Positions 18,358 through 27,312 are shown, counted from the first letter of the stretch. The stretch is 39,356 nt of DNA from Variibacter sp. (GCA_019689555.1 JADGHE010000028.1:1-39356); one strand, 5' to 3'. Notes: generated by a model from the letters alone, not told the origin. Numbers and translations are program-made.

Positions 18358-20139
18358 ATGCACCGTTACCGCACGCACACCTGCGGCGAACTTCGCGAAC
18401 GACAGATCGGCGAGACCGTGCGCCTCTCCGGTTGGTGCCACCGCATCCGCGATCACGGCGGCGTGCTGTTCATCGACCTGCGCGACCATTACGGCATCAC
18501 CCAGTGCGTCGTCGATCCCGACAGCCCGGCCTTCGAGACGGCCGACACGCTGCGCGCCGAATGGGTCGTGCGCATGGACGGCAAGCTGCGCCGGCGCCCG
18601 CCCGGCACCGAAAACCCTGCTTTGCCCACCGGGCAGGTGGAGGTCTACGTCACCGAGATCGAGGTTCTCGGGCCGGCGGCCGAACTGCCGCTGCCGGTGT
18701 TCGGCGAGCAGGAATATCCGGAAGAGACGCGCCTGCGCTACCGCTTCCTCGATCTGCGGCGCGAGCGGCTGCACCGCAACATCATGAAGCGCGGCGCGAT
18801 CATCGACTCGATGCGCCGGCGCATGAAGGAGGCGGGCTTCTTCGAGTTCCAGACGCCGATCCTCACCGCCTCCTCGCCCGAAGGCGCGCGCGACTTTCTG
18901 GTCCCCTCGCGGCTGCACCCGGGCAAGTTCTACGCGCTGCCGCAGGCCCCGCAGCAGTTCAAGCAGCTGCTCATGGTCTCCGGCTTCGACCGCTATTTCC
19001 AGATCGCGCCGTGCTTCCGCGACGAGGACCCGCGCGCCGACCGGCTGCCGGGCGAATTCTATCAGCTCGACGTGGAGATGAGCTTCGTCACCCAGGACGA
19101 CGTGTTCGCCGCCATGGAGCCGGTGTTGCGCGGCGTCTTCGCCGAGTTCGCCGAGGGCTGGCCCGTTACCGAGAAGCTGCCGCGGATCACGTTTGCCGAG
19201 GCGCAGCTCAAATACGGCACCGACAAGCCGGACCTGCGCAACCCGCTCGTCATCGCCGACGTGACGGAGGAGTTCGCCGCCGAGGCCGTGACGTTCAACG
19301 CCTTCAAGAACGTCATCAAGGCCGGCGGGGTCGTGCGCGCGATTCCCGCGCCGGGCGCCGCCGCGCAGCCGCGCTCGTGGTTCGACAAGCTCAACGAATG
19401 GGCGCGCAGCGATCTCGGCGCGGCCGGCCTCGGCTACATCGTGTTCGAGGCCGATGGCGGCAAAGGGCCCATCGCGAAATTCATCCCGGCCGACATCCAG
19501 GCGAAGATCGCCGCCAAGGCCGGCGCCAAGCCGGGCGACGCTGTCTTCTTCTCCGCCGGCAAGGAGGCCGATGCCGCCAAGGTCGCGGGCTTTGCGCGCA
19601 CGCGCATCGGCGAGGAACTGGGGCTCGTGAACAAGGAGCAGTTCGCGCTCGCCTGGATCGTCGACTTTCCGATGTTCGAGTGGAACGAGGAGGAGAAGAA
19701 GATCGACTTCTCCCACAATCCGTTCTCGATGCCGCAGGGCGGGCTCGAGGCGCTCGAGACGCGCGATCCGCTCACCATCAACGCCTTCCAGTACGACATG
19801 GTCTGCAACGGCTACGAGATCGCCTCGGGCGCGATCCGCAACCACTCGCCGGAGATCATGAAGAAGGCGTTCGGCATCGCGGGCTACGACGAGTCGGTGC
19901 TGGAGGCGCGCTTCGGCGGGCTTGCGCGCGCCTTCCGCTACGGCGCGCCGCCGCACGGGGGCATGGCGGCCGGCGTCGACCGCATCGTGATGTTGCTCTG
20001 CCGCGAGCAGAACCTGCGCGAGGTCGCGCTCTTCCCGATGAACCAGCGCGCCGAGGACCTGCTGATGGGCGCGCCGTCGGAGGTGACGCCGAAGCAGCTC
20101 CGCGAGCTGCACATCCGCCTCGCTTTGCCGCAGAAATAG
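18358..20139 (+). CDS. aspS: Aspartyl-tRNA synthetase, probably non-discriminating
   Basis: This class II synthetase charges tRNA-Asp and, if non-discriminating, also tRNA-Asn with aspartate. The 593-residue bacterial-type protein has an N-terminal OB fold for anticodon binding ([11 protein letters not shown], 25-35), motif 2 ([19 protein letters not shown]), an inserted GAD domain and motif 3 ([13 protein letters not shown]). His33 in RDHGG is the residue associated with non-discriminating AspRS, where discriminating enzymes such as E. coli's have Leu. This fits the nearby gatCAB, which would amidate Asp-tRNA-Asn. The ATG at 18358 begins the conserved [12 protein letters not shown]; upstream in-frame codons are not conserved-looking. 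Confidence 0.97.
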   Translation: MHRYRTHTCGELRERQIGETVRLSGWCHRIRDHGGVLFIDLRDHYGITQCVVDPDSPAFETADTLRAEWVVRMDGKLRRRPPGTENPALPTGQVEVYVTEIEVLGPAAELPLPVFGEQEYPEETRLRYRFLDLRRERLHRNIMKRGAIIDSMRRRMKEAGFFEFQTPILTASSPEGARDFLVPSRLHPGKFYALPQAPQQFKQLLMVSGFDRYFQIAPCFRDEDPRADRLPGEFYQLDVEMSFVTQDDVFAAMEPVLRGVFAEFAEGWPVTEKLPRITFAEAQLKYGTDKPDLRNPLVIADVTEEFAAEAVTFNAFKNVIKAGGVVRAIPAPGAAAQPRSWFDKLNEWARSDLGAAGLGYIVFEADGGKGPIAKFIPADIQAKIAAKAGAKPGDAVFFSAGKEADAAKVAGFARTRIGEELGLVNKEQFALAWIVDFPMFEWNEEEKKIDFSHNPFSMPQGGLEALETRDPLTINAFQYDMVCNGYEIASGAIRNHSPEIMKKAFGIAGYDESVLEARFGGLARAFRYGAPPHGGMAAGVDRIVMLLCREQNLREVALFPMNQRAEDLLMGAPSEVTPKQLRELHIRLALPQK

Positions 20140-20170
20140 GCGGAGGAAGGGCGCCGAGGCGGCTTACGGC

Positions 20171-21079
20171 TTACGCCGCGACGAAACGCACGCGCGTGCC
20201 CCAGGGGTCGCGCGTCTCGAACCCGCCGTCGATCGCCGCGACCGGCGCGCCGGCGGCAGCGAGCCGCGCCTTGATCGCCTCGCCGTCGATCGCGCGGCTG
20301 TGCGCGAACGCGAACCAGGAAAGGCCCGCCCGATCCGGATCGCGCAGGCCCGCGCCGCGGCTCGTGAAGTCGTTCGCGGCGAGGTGGTGGTGGTAGCGCC
20401 CCGAGGACATGAAGCTGATGGTGTTCGGGCGCCCGGCGAACTCGATGTGGCGGCGGCCCGTGAAGTCGAGCCCGATGACGCCCGCATAGAACCGCTCGGC
20501 GGCGGCACAGTCGCCGACGCGGAGATTGATGTGGCCGATGCGCAGGCCTGCCGGGGCGCGCCAGGGCGCCTCCGCCCCCTCGGCCGCGCGGGCGAGGGCC
20601 TGAAGATCGACGGGCCTGCCGGTCTCGATGGTGCAGTGGCCCGCCGCGTCCCACGCCCAGGTCTCGGGCGGCCGGTCGGCGTAGCACTCGCAGCCGTTGC
20701 CCTCGGGGTCGTCGAAGTAGATCGCCTCGTTGACGAGATGGTCCCCGGTGCGGGCGATCGCGAGCCCGATGCGCTGCGCGTGCCGGTACCAGCGGGCGAG
20801 ATCGCCGCGCGTCGGCATGGCGAAGGCAGCGTGGAAGAGCCCGGCCGCGGCCTTGTCGTCGGGCTTCAGGTCCGCGCGGTGCTCGAGGTGGAGCAGCGGC
20901 ACGCCGCCGGCGCCCAACAGCGCGCGGCTCGCGGTCAGCTCCATCAGGTCGAGGCCGACCGCCGCGCGGTAGAAGTCGGCGACGCGGCCAAGGTCGCGCA
21001 CGGCGAGCGCATAGCAGCCGATATGAAGCGGTGCTCGGACCGCCATGTGCGGCCGCGCGGAGGGGTTCGCTGCGTCCAT
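20171..21079 (-). CDS. Two-domain VOC protein, extradiol dioxygenase-like (CatE type)
   Basis: The 302-residue protein consists of two vicinal-oxygen-chelate modules. The first starts HIGCYALAVRDLGRVADFYR and includes EAIYFDDPEGNGCECY. The second has IGHINLRVGDCAAAERFYAGVIGLDF and SSGRYHHHLAAN. This arrangement matches the CatE/catechol 2,3-dioxygenase-like group, which uses Fe(II) or Mn(II) bound by His, His and Glu to open catechol rings. No ring-cleavage pathway genes are nearby, so the true substrate is open. The ATG at 21079 has GGGAGGACGGT directly upstream; the frame continues farther but without support. It is divergent from gatC. Confidence 0.85.
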   Translation of the reverse strand: MDAANPSARPHMAVRAPLHIGCYALAVRDLGRVADFYRAAVGLDLMELTASRALLGAGGVPLLHLEHRADLKPDDKAAAGLFHAAFAMPTRGDLARWYRHAQRIGLAIARTGDHLVNEAIYFDDPEGNGCECYADRPPETWAWDAAGHCTIETGRPVDLQALARAAEGAEAPWRAPAGLRIGHINLRVGDCAAAERFYAGVIGLDFTGRRHIEFAGRPNTISFMSSGRYHHHLAANDFTSRGAGLRDPDRAGLSWFAFAHSRAIDGEAIKARLAAAGAPVAAIDGGFETRDPWGTRVRFVAA

Positions 21080-21203
21080 ACCGTCCTCCCAGGCCCGCCA
21101 CCGTTCGCCGGTTGCGGCTTTTCCGGCGCATGATAGCGTCGGGCCTCGGGCACCGGCCACGGCTTTCGGGCCGAGCCGGGCGCGAGGGGCGAGGCGCGGT
21201 CGG

Positions 21204-21233
21204 TTGCCGGGGCCTGCGCCGCTCTGTTATACG
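21204..21233 (+). promoter_or_regulatory. Probable promoter of the gat locus
   Basis: TTGCCG (21204-21209) and TTATAC/TATACG (21227-21233) lie 17-18 bases apart, with the start expected about 33 bases before the gatC ATG. The layout resembles the ndk promoter in this window. Confidence 0.45.
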
Positions 21234-21271
21234 CCGCGCGCACCGTTCCACTGGTTTCGCCGAGGCTTGTC

Positions 21272-21559
21272 ATGTCCGTCGACGCTGCGACCGTCCGGCG
21301 CATTGCGCATCTCGCCCGCATCGCCGTCGCCGACGACGAGATCGAGCATCTGCAGAACGAGCTCAACGCCATTCTCGCCTTCGTCGAGCAGCTCGCCGAG
21401 GTCGACGTCGAAGGCGTCGAGCCGATGACGTCGGCGACGCCCATGCGCATGAAGTGGCGGGACGACGTAGTGACCGACGGCGACATCGCCGCCGACATCG
21501 TGCGCAACGCGCCGGCGAGCGCGGACAACTTCTTTCTCGTTCCCAAGGTGGTCGAGTGA
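21272..21559 (+). CDS. gatC: Asp/Glu-tRNA amidotransferase subunit C
   Basis: The 95-residue protein is the small scaffold wrapped between GatA and GatB in the heterotrimer that converts misacylated Asp-tRNA-Asn and/or Glu-tRNA-Gln to the amide form. The family pattern is clear: [18 protein letters not shown], then [23 protein letters not shown] and the C-terminal [12 protein letters not shown]. Its stop codon overlaps the start of a micro-ORF by one base, and gatA follows 255 bases later. Confidence 0.97.
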   Translation: MSVDAATVRRIAHLARIAVADDEIEHLQNELNAILAFVEQLAEVDVEGVEPMTSATPMRMKWRDDVVTDGDIAADIVRNAPASADNFFLVPKVVE

Positions 21560-21726
21560 TGGGCTGGGCCTGCGAACGCGAGCCGTTGTGGTTCGCCTAT
21601 CGACGGTACAGGGCCGCGCAGGAGAACGCCGCGGCGGCGGCCGCGCGCGGCAACGGCAGGGCCGATGCCGCGGAAGACATGCCGGCTGCCCCGTCCGCTC
21701 CCGGACCCGCGGGACGGGAATGTTAG
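21559..21726 (+). CDS. Putative 55-residue protein coupled to gatC
   Basis: The ATG shares its A with the gatC TGA stop (TGATG), the classic arrangement for translational coupling. The product begins [20 protein letters not shown], with an amphipathic aromatic/basic first half, then an Ala-rich stretch and a Pro/Ala/Gly-rich low-complexity end. I recognise no family. It could be real and co-translated, or a chance reading frame in GC-rich DNA. The stop-start overlap and the aromatic N-terminus are the only positive evidence. It has no ribosome site of its own beyond the gatC end. Confidence 0.4.
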   Translation: MGWACEREPLWFAYRRYRAAQENAAAAAARGNGRADAAEDMPAAPSAPGPAGREC

Positions 21727-21745
21727 ATGGAGACCGTGAGCCTCG

Positions 21746-21766
21746 TCCCTCCTCACGAAGGAGGGA
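21746..21766 (+). terminator. Hairpin between gatC and gatA
   Basis: TCCCTCCT (21746-21753) and AGGAGGGA (21759-21766) form a perfect eight-pair stem with loop CACGA. There is no T-run. As gatA lies immediately downstream, it may modulate read-through or protect the upstream mRNA rather than end transcription. The sequence around it resembles the livK-livH hairpin. Confidence 0.4.
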
Positions 21767-21814
21767 TGAACGGCAAGACGCGGGCGGGGCACACCATGCG
21801 CCGGAAGGCATGCG

Positions 21815-23290
21815 ATGACTGAACTCACCTCCTTCACCCTCGCCGAGGCGCGCGATGCGCTCGCGAAAAAGCGCTGCAGCGCCGTCGAGCTCGCCGAGGC
21901 GCACCTTGCCGCCATGGAACAGGCGCGCGCCCTCAACGCCTATGTGCTGGAGACGCCGGAGCGGGCGCGCGCGATGGCGCAGGAGGCGGACGCGCGGATC
22001 GCCCGCGGCGAAGCGCGGCCGCTCGAGGGCATTCCGCTCGCCGTGAAGGACATGTTCTGCACCGCGGGCGTGCGCACGACCGCGTGCTCGCACATCCTCC
22101 ACAACTTCGTGCCGACCTACGAGTCGACGGTGACGGCGCAGCTCTGGCGCGACGGCGCGGTGCTGCTCGGCAAGACCAACAACGACGAGTTCGCCATGGG
22201 CTCGTCGAACGAGACCTCCTATTTCGGGCCGGTCATTTCGCCGTGGCGGCGCAAGGGGTCGAACGCCGACCTCGTGCCGGGCGGCTCCTCCGGCGGCTCC
22301 GCCGCGGCCGTGGCGGCGAATCTCTGCCTCGGCGCGACCGGCACGGACACGGGCGGCTCGATCCGGCAGCCCGCGGCCTTCACCGGCATCGTGGGGCTCA
22401 AGCCGACTTACGGGCGCTGCTCGCGCTGGGGCATCGTCGCCTTCGCCTCCTCGCTCGATCAGGCGGGCCCCTTCGCGCGCACGGTGCGCGACGCCGCGAT
22501 CCTCTTGCGCTCGATGGCGGGGCACGATCCCAAGGACGCGACCTCGGCCGACCTGCCGGTGCCCGACTACGAGGCGGCGGTGGGGCGCTCCGTGAAGGGC
22601 CTGCGCATCGGCGTGCCCAAGGAGTATCGCGTGGACGGCATGCCGGCGGAGATCGAGGCGCTGTGGGAGCAGGGCAAGGCGTGGCTCAAGCAGGCGGGCG
22701 CCGAGATCGTCGAGGTGTCGCTGCCGCACACGAAGTACGCGCTGCCGACCTACTACATCGTCAATCCGGCGGAGGCGTCCTCCAATCTCGCGCGCTACGA
22801 CGGGGTGCGCTACGGCCTGCGCGTCGACGGCCGCGACGTCACCGAGATGTACGAGAAGACGCGCGCGGCCGGATTCGGCAGGGAGGTGCGCCGCCGCGTG
22901 CTCATCGGCACCTATGTGCTCTCGGCCGGCTACTACGACGCCTACTACCTGCGGGCCCAGAAGGTGCGGACGCTCATCAAGCGCGACTTCGAGGCCTGCT
23001 TTTCCGCGGGCGTCGACGCGATCCTCACGCCCACGACGCCGTCCGCCGCCTTCGGGCTCGGCGAGAAGGGCGGCGCCGACCCGGTGGAGATGTATCTCAA
23101 CGACGTCTTCACCGTGACGGTGAACATGGCGGGGCTGCCCGGCCTTTCGGTCCCAGCGGGCCTCGACGCGCAGGGGCTGCCGCTTGGCTTGCAGCTCATC
23201 GGGCGGCCCTTCGACGAGGAGACGCTGTTCGCGCTCGGCCAAGTCATCGAGGACGCGGCGGGGCGCTTTGCGCCGGCGCGCTGGTGGTGA
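21815..23290 (+). CDS. gatA: Asp/Glu-tRNA amidotransferase subunit A
   Basis: GatA is the glutaminase subunit: it releases ammonia from glutamine and channels it to GatB. The 491-residue protein has the amidase-signature Ser-cisSer-Lys triad: Lys78 in PLAVKDMF, Ser158 in [11 protein letters not shown] and Ser182 in [16 protein letters not shown] precedes the ATG. It follows gatC and a micro-ORF, and gatB follows 378 bases later with a minus-strand gene between them, so gatB may have its own promoter. Confidence 0.97.
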   Translation: MTELTSFTLAEARDALAKKRCSAVELAEAHLAAMEQARALNAYVLETPERARAMAQEADARIARGEARPLEGIPLAVKDMFCTAGVRTTACSHILHNFVPTYESTVTAQLWRDGAVLLGKTNNDEFAMGSSNETSYFGPVISPWRRKGSNADLVPGGSSGGSAAAVAANLCLGATGTDTGGSIRQPAAFTGIVGLKPTYGRCSRWGIVAFASSLDQAGPFARTVRDAAILLRSMAGHDPKDATSADLPVPDYEAAVGRSVKGLRIGVPKEYRVDGMPAEIEALWEQGKAWLKQAGAEIVEVSLPHTKYALPTYYIVNPAEASSNLARYDGVRYGLRVDGRDVTEMYEKTRAAGFGREVRRRVLIGTYVLSAGYYDAYYLRAQKVRTLIKRDFEACFSAGVDAILTPTTPSAAFGLGEKGGADPVEMYLNDVFTVTVNMAGLPGLSVPAGLDAQGLPLGLQLIGRPFDEETLFALGQVIEDAAGRFAPARWW

Positions 23291-23302
23291 CCGGCGCCTT
23301 GC

Positions 23303-23336
23303 GCGCCCGCCGGCCTTCAGCGGGCGCCCGTATTTT
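23303..23336 (+). terminator. Terminator-like hairpin after gatA
   Basis: GCGCCCGC (23303-23310) and GCGGGCGC (23320-23327) form an eight-pair stem with a nine-base loop, followed by CCG and TATTTT. This is the best intrinsic-terminator candidate in the gat locus. It overlaps the last codons of the minus-strand small membrane protein gene. Confidence 0.5.
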
Positions 23337-23505
23337 GCGGAGCAGGGGGCGGCGGCGACGCGACCTGCGGCAGGTCGGCATCGCTCTCGACCTTCTTGGT
23401 TCCGCCGAGATCGCCTCCGCTGCTGAGGAAGATCATCAGCGCGGCCAGCAGGATTGCGGCGAGAATGAGTCCCAGTTGCCTCGTCGATGGACGATCGTCG
23501 CGCAT
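23317..23505 (-). CDS. 62-residue single-pass membrane protein
   Basis: The product has a short basic N-terminus (MRDDRPSTRQ), one hydrophobic helix at about 11-28 (LGLILAAILLAALMIFLS), then a polar tail ending in a Pro-rich stretch. It is probably an inner-membrane protein with a short periplasmic tail. An exact GGAGG five bases upstream of the ATG makes it a credible gene despite its size. It lies opposite to gatA and gatB in the gap between them and reads away from gatB. No family recognised. Confidence 0.65.
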   Translation of the reverse strand: MRDDRPSTRQLGLILAAILLAALMIFLSSGGDLGGTKKVESDADLPQVASPPPPAPQNTGAR

Positions 23506-23668
23506 GAACGCCTCCAAGCCTGCGGGCTTTCGAGCGTTGTGCTTTGCGGCATAACGCTTCGCGTGGGGGAGGGTTCCGGCGACGGCCGCTCGCGGCGAAG
23601 CTTGCGGAGCGTTCGCCGAACGCGCTAGCGAGAAGGCCGCCGCGGGCGGAACGAAGGAAGGAGAGGGC

Positions 23669-25138
23669 ATGAGCGCGCGCGCGCAATCGAGCAGGCTCAT
23701 CAAGGGCGCGACCGGCGACTGGGAGGTCGTGATCGGCATGGAGGTGCACGCGCAGGTGACCTCCAAGGCCAAGCTCTTTTCCGGCGCTTCGACGGCGTTC
23801 GGCGGTCCGCCCAACGCGCATGTTTCGCTGGTTGACGCGGCGATGCCCGGCATGCTGCCGGTGATCAACGGCGAATGCGTGCGGCAGGCGGTGCGCACCG
23901 GTCTCGGGCTCAAGGCGCGGATCAACCGCCGGTCCGTCTTCGACCGGAAGAACTATTTCTATCCGGATCTGCCGCAGGGCTATCAGATCAGCCAGTACAA
24001 GTCGCCCATCGTGGGCGAGGGCGAGGTCACCGTCACCCTGCCCGACGGCGAGACGGTGACGGTCGGGATCGAGCGGCTGCATCTCGAGCAGGACGCCGGC
24101 AAGTCGCTGCACGACCAGCATCCGACGCTCTCCTTCGTCGACCTCAACCGCTCCGGCGTCGCGCTGATGGAGATCGTGACGAAGCCGGATCTGCGCTCCG
24201 CCGAAGAGGCGAAGGCCTTCGTCGCCAAGCTGCGCACCATTCTGCGGTACCTCGGCACCTGCGACGGGGACATGGAGAAGGGCAATCTGCGCGCCGACGT
24301 GAACGTCTCGGTGCGCCGGCCCGGCGAGCCGCTCGGCACGCGCTGCGAGATCAAGAACGTCAACTCCATCCGCTTCATCGGCCAGGCGATCGAATACGAG
24401 GCGCGCCGGCAGATCGCCATCCTCGAGGACGGCGGCACGATCGAGCAGGAGACTCGGCTGTTCGACCCCGCGAAGGGCGAGACGCGCTCGATGCGCAACA
24501 AGGAGGAGGCGCACGACTATCGCTACTTCCCGGATCCCGACCTCCTGCCGCTGGAACTCACCGAAGAGGAGATCGAGGCGCTGCGGGCCGACCTGCCCGA
24601 GCTGCCGGACGAGAAGCGGGCGCGCTTCATCCGCGACTACGGGCTCACCCCCTACGATGCGGACGTGCTCGTCGCCGAGCGCGCGACCGCCGATTACTTC
24701 GAGGAGGTCGCGAAGGGCCGCGATGCCAAGACGGCGGCGAACTGGGTGATCAACGAGCTGTTCGGCCGGCTCAACAAGGAGGGCAAGGAAATCGCGGACG
24801 CGCCGGTCTCCGCGGCGCAGCTCAGCGCGATCCTCGACCTCATGGCGGAGGGCACGATCTCGGGCAAGATCGCCAAGGAGCTGTTCGAAATCGTCTGGAG
24901 CGAGGGCGGCGACCCGCGCGAGATCGTCGAGAAACGGGGCCTGAAGCAGGTCACCGACCTCGGCGCGATCGAGAAGCTCATCGACGAGATCGTCGCCGCC
25001 AACGCCGACAAGGCCGCGCAGGCCAAGGCCAATCCGAAGCTTCTCGGCTGGTTCGTCGGCCAGGTGATGAAGGCCTCCGGCGGCAAGGCCAATCCGCAGG
25101 CCGTGAACGATCTGCTGCGGCAGAAGCTCGGGCTGTAG
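23669..25138 (+). CDS. gatB: Asp/Glu-tRNA amidotransferase subunit B
   Basis: GatB binds the misacylated tRNA, phosphorylates the side-chain carboxylate with ATP and completes amidation using ammonia from GatA. The 489-residue length is standard. Family blocks are intact: [12 protein letters not shown] near residue 16, [18 protein letters not shown]-type sequence near 91, HLEQDAGKS, and [18 protein letters not shown]. The C-terminal YqeY-like tail ends [26 protein letters not shown] precedes the ATG at the usual distance. With gatC and gatA it completes the amidotransferase. Confidence 0.98.
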   Translation: MSARAQSSRLIKGATGDWEVVIGMEVHAQVTSKAKLFSGASTAFGGPPNAHVSLVDAAMPGMLPVINGECVRQAVRTGLGLKARINRRSVFDRKNYFYPDLPQGYQISQYKSPIVGEGEVTVTLPDGETVTVGIERLHLEQDAGKSLHDQHPTLSFVDLNRSGVALMEIVTKPDLRSAEEAKAFVAKLRTILRYLGTCDGDMEKGNLRADVNVSVRRPGEPLGTRCEIKNVNSIRFIGQAIEYEARRQIAILEDGGTIEQETRLFDPAKGETRSMRNKEEAHDYRYFPDPDLLPLELTEEEIEALRADLPELPDEKRARFIRDYGLTPYDADVLVAERATADYFEEVAKGRDAKTAANWVINELFGRLNKEGKEIADAPVSAAQLSAILDLMAEGTISGKIAKELFEIVWSEGGDPREIVEKRGLKQVTDLGAIEKLIDEIVAANADKAAQAKANPKLLGWFVGQVMKASGGKANPQAVNDLLRQKLGL

Positions 25139-25222
25139 GCGCGCGGCGCTTCGCCGCAGCACGCTCTGCGCCGCAGCACGCACGCGCGGCCAACGCCGCT
25201 TCGATCCGCCAAGCGAGGGATT

Positions 25223-25248
25223 GCCGGCGCGCCCCTCGGCGCGCCGGC
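25223..25248. repeat. Perfect 11-bp inverted repeat
   Basis: GCCGGCGCGCC (25223-25233) and GGCGCGCCGGC (25238-25248) flank CCTC. The stem lies about 85 bases after gatB and is followed by GAAAACATCTTT. It may be a transcription end or part of an intergenic repeat. Confidence 0.6.
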
Positions 25249-25686
25249 GAAAACATCTTTCGCCGCAGCCCGCGGCGCCTTGGCGGCGGGGCGGTCTTTG
25301 CGAATCGCTCCGGCGCGAATCGCGCGCCTGCGGGGGCGAGCGCGTCTTTCGCGGGCTTCTCGCGGCCCTCGGCGAAAAAATTCTTGCCGCCGCATCCGCC
25401 TTCGGCCCGCGTCGAAAAGGGCGCGCGAGAAGGGCTCGCCGCGCCCATGCGCGGCGCAAAGCCGCGCGCGGCACCGTCGGTGCGACGTTGAAGAAATGCC
25501 CATGAAATAAGGACATCTCGCAATCCCGCAGGACTGCGAAAACCGCCTGCGCGGACGGCCGCTGCGCCGCGCGCGCTGCGCACCAGGCGCCGCGATGCCG
25601 GGAATGCCTGCGGCACAAGCGTTCCCAGCATCCACCATTCTTTAAGCGGAGTCGCTGTTTTTGTGGTTGTGCGGTAGGAATCGCAT

Positions 25687-25715
25687 CAGTGCACGAGCGA
25701 TTCGCGCGTGCACTG
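25687..25715. promoter_or_regulatory. Palindrome upstream of the histone-tail-like gene
   Basis: CAGTGCACG (25687-25695) and CGTGCACTG (25707-25715) are perfect inverse copies 11 bases apart, ending 38 bases before the ATG. The spacing, about two helical turns between half-site centres, suits a dimeric regulator. A leader hairpin is the alternative. Confidence 0.45.
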
Positions 25716-25753
25716 TTTGGTCAGTCGCCATCCACTCAGGCTAGGAGGACAGC

Positions 25754-25867
25754 ATGGCGAAGAAGGCAGCCACCAAGGCGAAGACGAAGCCGGCGGCGAA
25801 GAAGCCGGCGGCGAAGAAGACGGCCGCGAAGAAGACGGCTGCGAAGAAGCCCGCGAAGAAGAAGTGA
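25754..25867 (+). CDS. 37-residue Lys/Ala-rich histone H1 tail-like protein
   Basis: The protein has 16 lysines, 13 alanines, 4 threonines and 3 prolines and no acidic residue. Residues 13-32 are four tandem copies of [P/T]AAKK, encoded by 15-base DNA repeats (25790-25849), then PAKKK at the end. This resembles the C-terminal tails of eukaryotic H1 and of bacterial H1-like proteins such as AlgP and Hc2, which bind DNA by charge, but with no globular domain. GGAGGA lies four bases before the ATG and the frame is stopped by TGA. A nucleoid or RNA-binding role is inferred from composition only. It stands alone between gatB and a minus-strand Bug gene. Confidence 0.75.
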   Translation: MAKKAATKAKTKPAAKKPAAKKTAAKKTAAKKPAKKK

Positions 25868-26290
25868 ACACGCCAGTTCGGCGCGCGAGCGTCGACATGG
25901 CACCAACTGCGTCGCGCAGGCCGACGACGTCGTTCGGAGATGTCGCCGGTTCGAGTCGACGACCGAGGGCGTCGGCGAATCCGGGGCTTAGCCTTCACGT
26001 CATCCGGGTGTGGCGGCCGGCCCGCAGGGGCGTTTCGCGCCTTGCGCCGAGCGGTGCGCCGTCATCGGCGTACGCGGATCAGTGCGGGGGCCGGCACACA
26101 GGCCGGACGGTCGGGAGGAAACGGTAGCGCAGTCTCTTCTCTCTGCCTCGCCGCTGGCGGAGGCACTCTCCGCCGGCGGGCGGCCATCCTCGAAGATGTC
26201 GCCGACGCCCTCGGTAGTTCGGCAGCCCGCTGCGCCAGCGCGACGGGCTGCATGTCACGCCGAGGGACCGATCGCCTCCAAGCCCTCGTT
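25868..26290. other. Gene-free gap, histone-tail gene to Bug gene
   Basis: The two genes converge here. I find no credible gene. A small stem, GGCGGAG (26156-26162) with CTCCGCC (26168-26174), is the only structure noted and could serve the minus-strand gene's 3' end. Confidence 0.4.
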
Positions 26291-27274
26291 CTATTCCGCC
26301 ATCTCGATCGGCACCTGGCTCGTGATCTGGCGCCAGGCCGCGATTTCCCGTACGAGCCACGCCTGCTCCTCGTCGAGCGTCGGGTGGGGAATGCGCCGCA
26401 TGTGGTTCTTGGCGAAGGCGGCGACGACGTCCGGCGACTTCATGGCCTCGAGAATGGCGGCGTGCAGCTTTTCCAGAATCGGCCGCGGCGTCGCGGCGTG
26501 GGCGAACAGGCTGTGCCAGAACCCCGTGCCCGGCCGGCTGTAGCCGAGCTCGGCCAGCGAGGGGATGTCGGGAAACTCGGCAAGCCGCGTCTCCTCGGTG
26601 ACCGCGATTGGCCGCACCGTGCCGTTCTTCAGGATCGGCGCCGCGGTGGCGACGTTCATGGTGCCGACCTGGACGTCGCCGGTCATCATGTCCTTCAGAT
26701 AGGCGGCGCCGCCGCCCTTGTTGGGCACGTGCACCATCTCGATTCCCGCCTGCTTGGCGAACACCTCCATTCCGTAGTGCGGAAAGCTTCCGACGCCCGC
26801 GCTGCCGTAGCGGATCTTGCCGGGATTGGCTTTGGCGTAGGCCACGAGTTCCGCCACGCTCTTCGGTGGGAAGTCCTTGGTCGTGACGAGCAGGAAGGAG
26901 GGGAGGTCGACGAGACGCGCCAGCGCCACGACCGACTTCTCGTAGTCGATCGACATGCGCTTCGCATGCACGATGGGCGTGATCGCGTTGGTCGACGGAT
27001 TGCCGACCATCAGCGTGTATCCGTCGGGCTTGGCGCGCACCATTTCCTCGACGGCGATGATGCCGAAGGCGCCCGGCCGGTTCTCGACCACGAACGACTG
27101 GCCGAGAATATGCTTGAGCCGCTCGGCGACGACGCGCGCCGCAATATCGGTCGCGCCGCCCGGAACGTAGGGCACGAGGATGCGAACGGGCCGGCTCGGA
27201 TAGGTCTCCTGCGCCGCGGCCGAGCTGCCGACGAGCAGCAGGGCGGCGAGCGCCAGCAGCGCGCGTCGAGGCAT
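26291..27274 (-). CDS. Bug-type tripartite tricarboxylate solute-binding protein
   Basis: The 327-residue exported protein has a signal peptide ending near residue 22 (LLALAALLLVGSSAAAQ). The mature start YPSRPVRILVPYVPGGATDI is the Bug/TctC hallmark, followed by ENRPGA and YGSAGVGSFPHY. Bug proteins bind small carboxylates or related compounds in the periplasm and feed TctAB membrane proteins or sensors. No tctA or tctB lies nearby, so it is an orphan, as most Bug genes are. The ATG at 27274 has GGGAGG five bases ahead. Ligand unknown. Confidence 0.92.
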   Translation of the reverse strand: MPRRALLALAALLLVGSSAAAQETYPSRPVRILVPYVPGGATDIAARVVAERLKHILGQSFVVENRPGAFGIIAVEEMVRAKPDGYTLMVGNPSTNAITPIVHAKRMSIDYEKSVVALARLVDLPSFLLVTTKDFPPKSVAELVAYAKANPGKIRYGSAGVGSFPHYGMEVFAKQAGIEMVHVPNKGGGAAYLKDMMTGDVQVGTMNVATAAPILKNGTVRPIAVTEETRLAEFPDIPSLAELGYSRPGTGFWHSLFAHAATPRPILEKLHAAILEAMKSPDVVAAFAKNHMRRIPHPTLDEEQAWLVREIAAWRQITSQVPIEMAE

Positions 27275-27312
27275 GTTTTCCTCCCTGGTTGATGACGGGC
27301 GAGAAAGGAATG

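Larger units (their letters stand above)
25139..25753. other. 615-bp gene-free gap rich in inverted repeats
   Basis: I see no credible gene here; several frames stay open only because the DNA is GC-rich. It contains CGCCGCAGCACG twice (25152-25163, 25169-25180), a 26-base hairpin at 25223-25248, an odd palindrome GCGCGA-A-TCGCGC (25313-25325), GCCGCGC/GCGCGGC around CCAT (25438-25455), and a promoter-proximal palindrome at 25687-25715. GC drops sharply near 25640-25680, which may mark a promoter for the small gene downstream. Confidence 0.5.

Noticed and set aside
25221-25505. Plus-strand 94-residue ORF in the gap after gatB
   Set aside because: Several frames on both strands are open here, composition is Arg/Ala-rich, no ribosome site, and stem-loops interrupt it; treated as noncoding.
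25790-25849. 15-base repeats as a possible CRISPR or tandem noncoding array
   Set aside because: They are adjacent without spacers, and are explained by the codons of the [P/T]AAKK protein repeats.
25948-25957. GGTTCGAGTC resembling a tRNA T-loop
   Set aside because: No matching T stem, acceptor stem or anticodon arm could be built around it.
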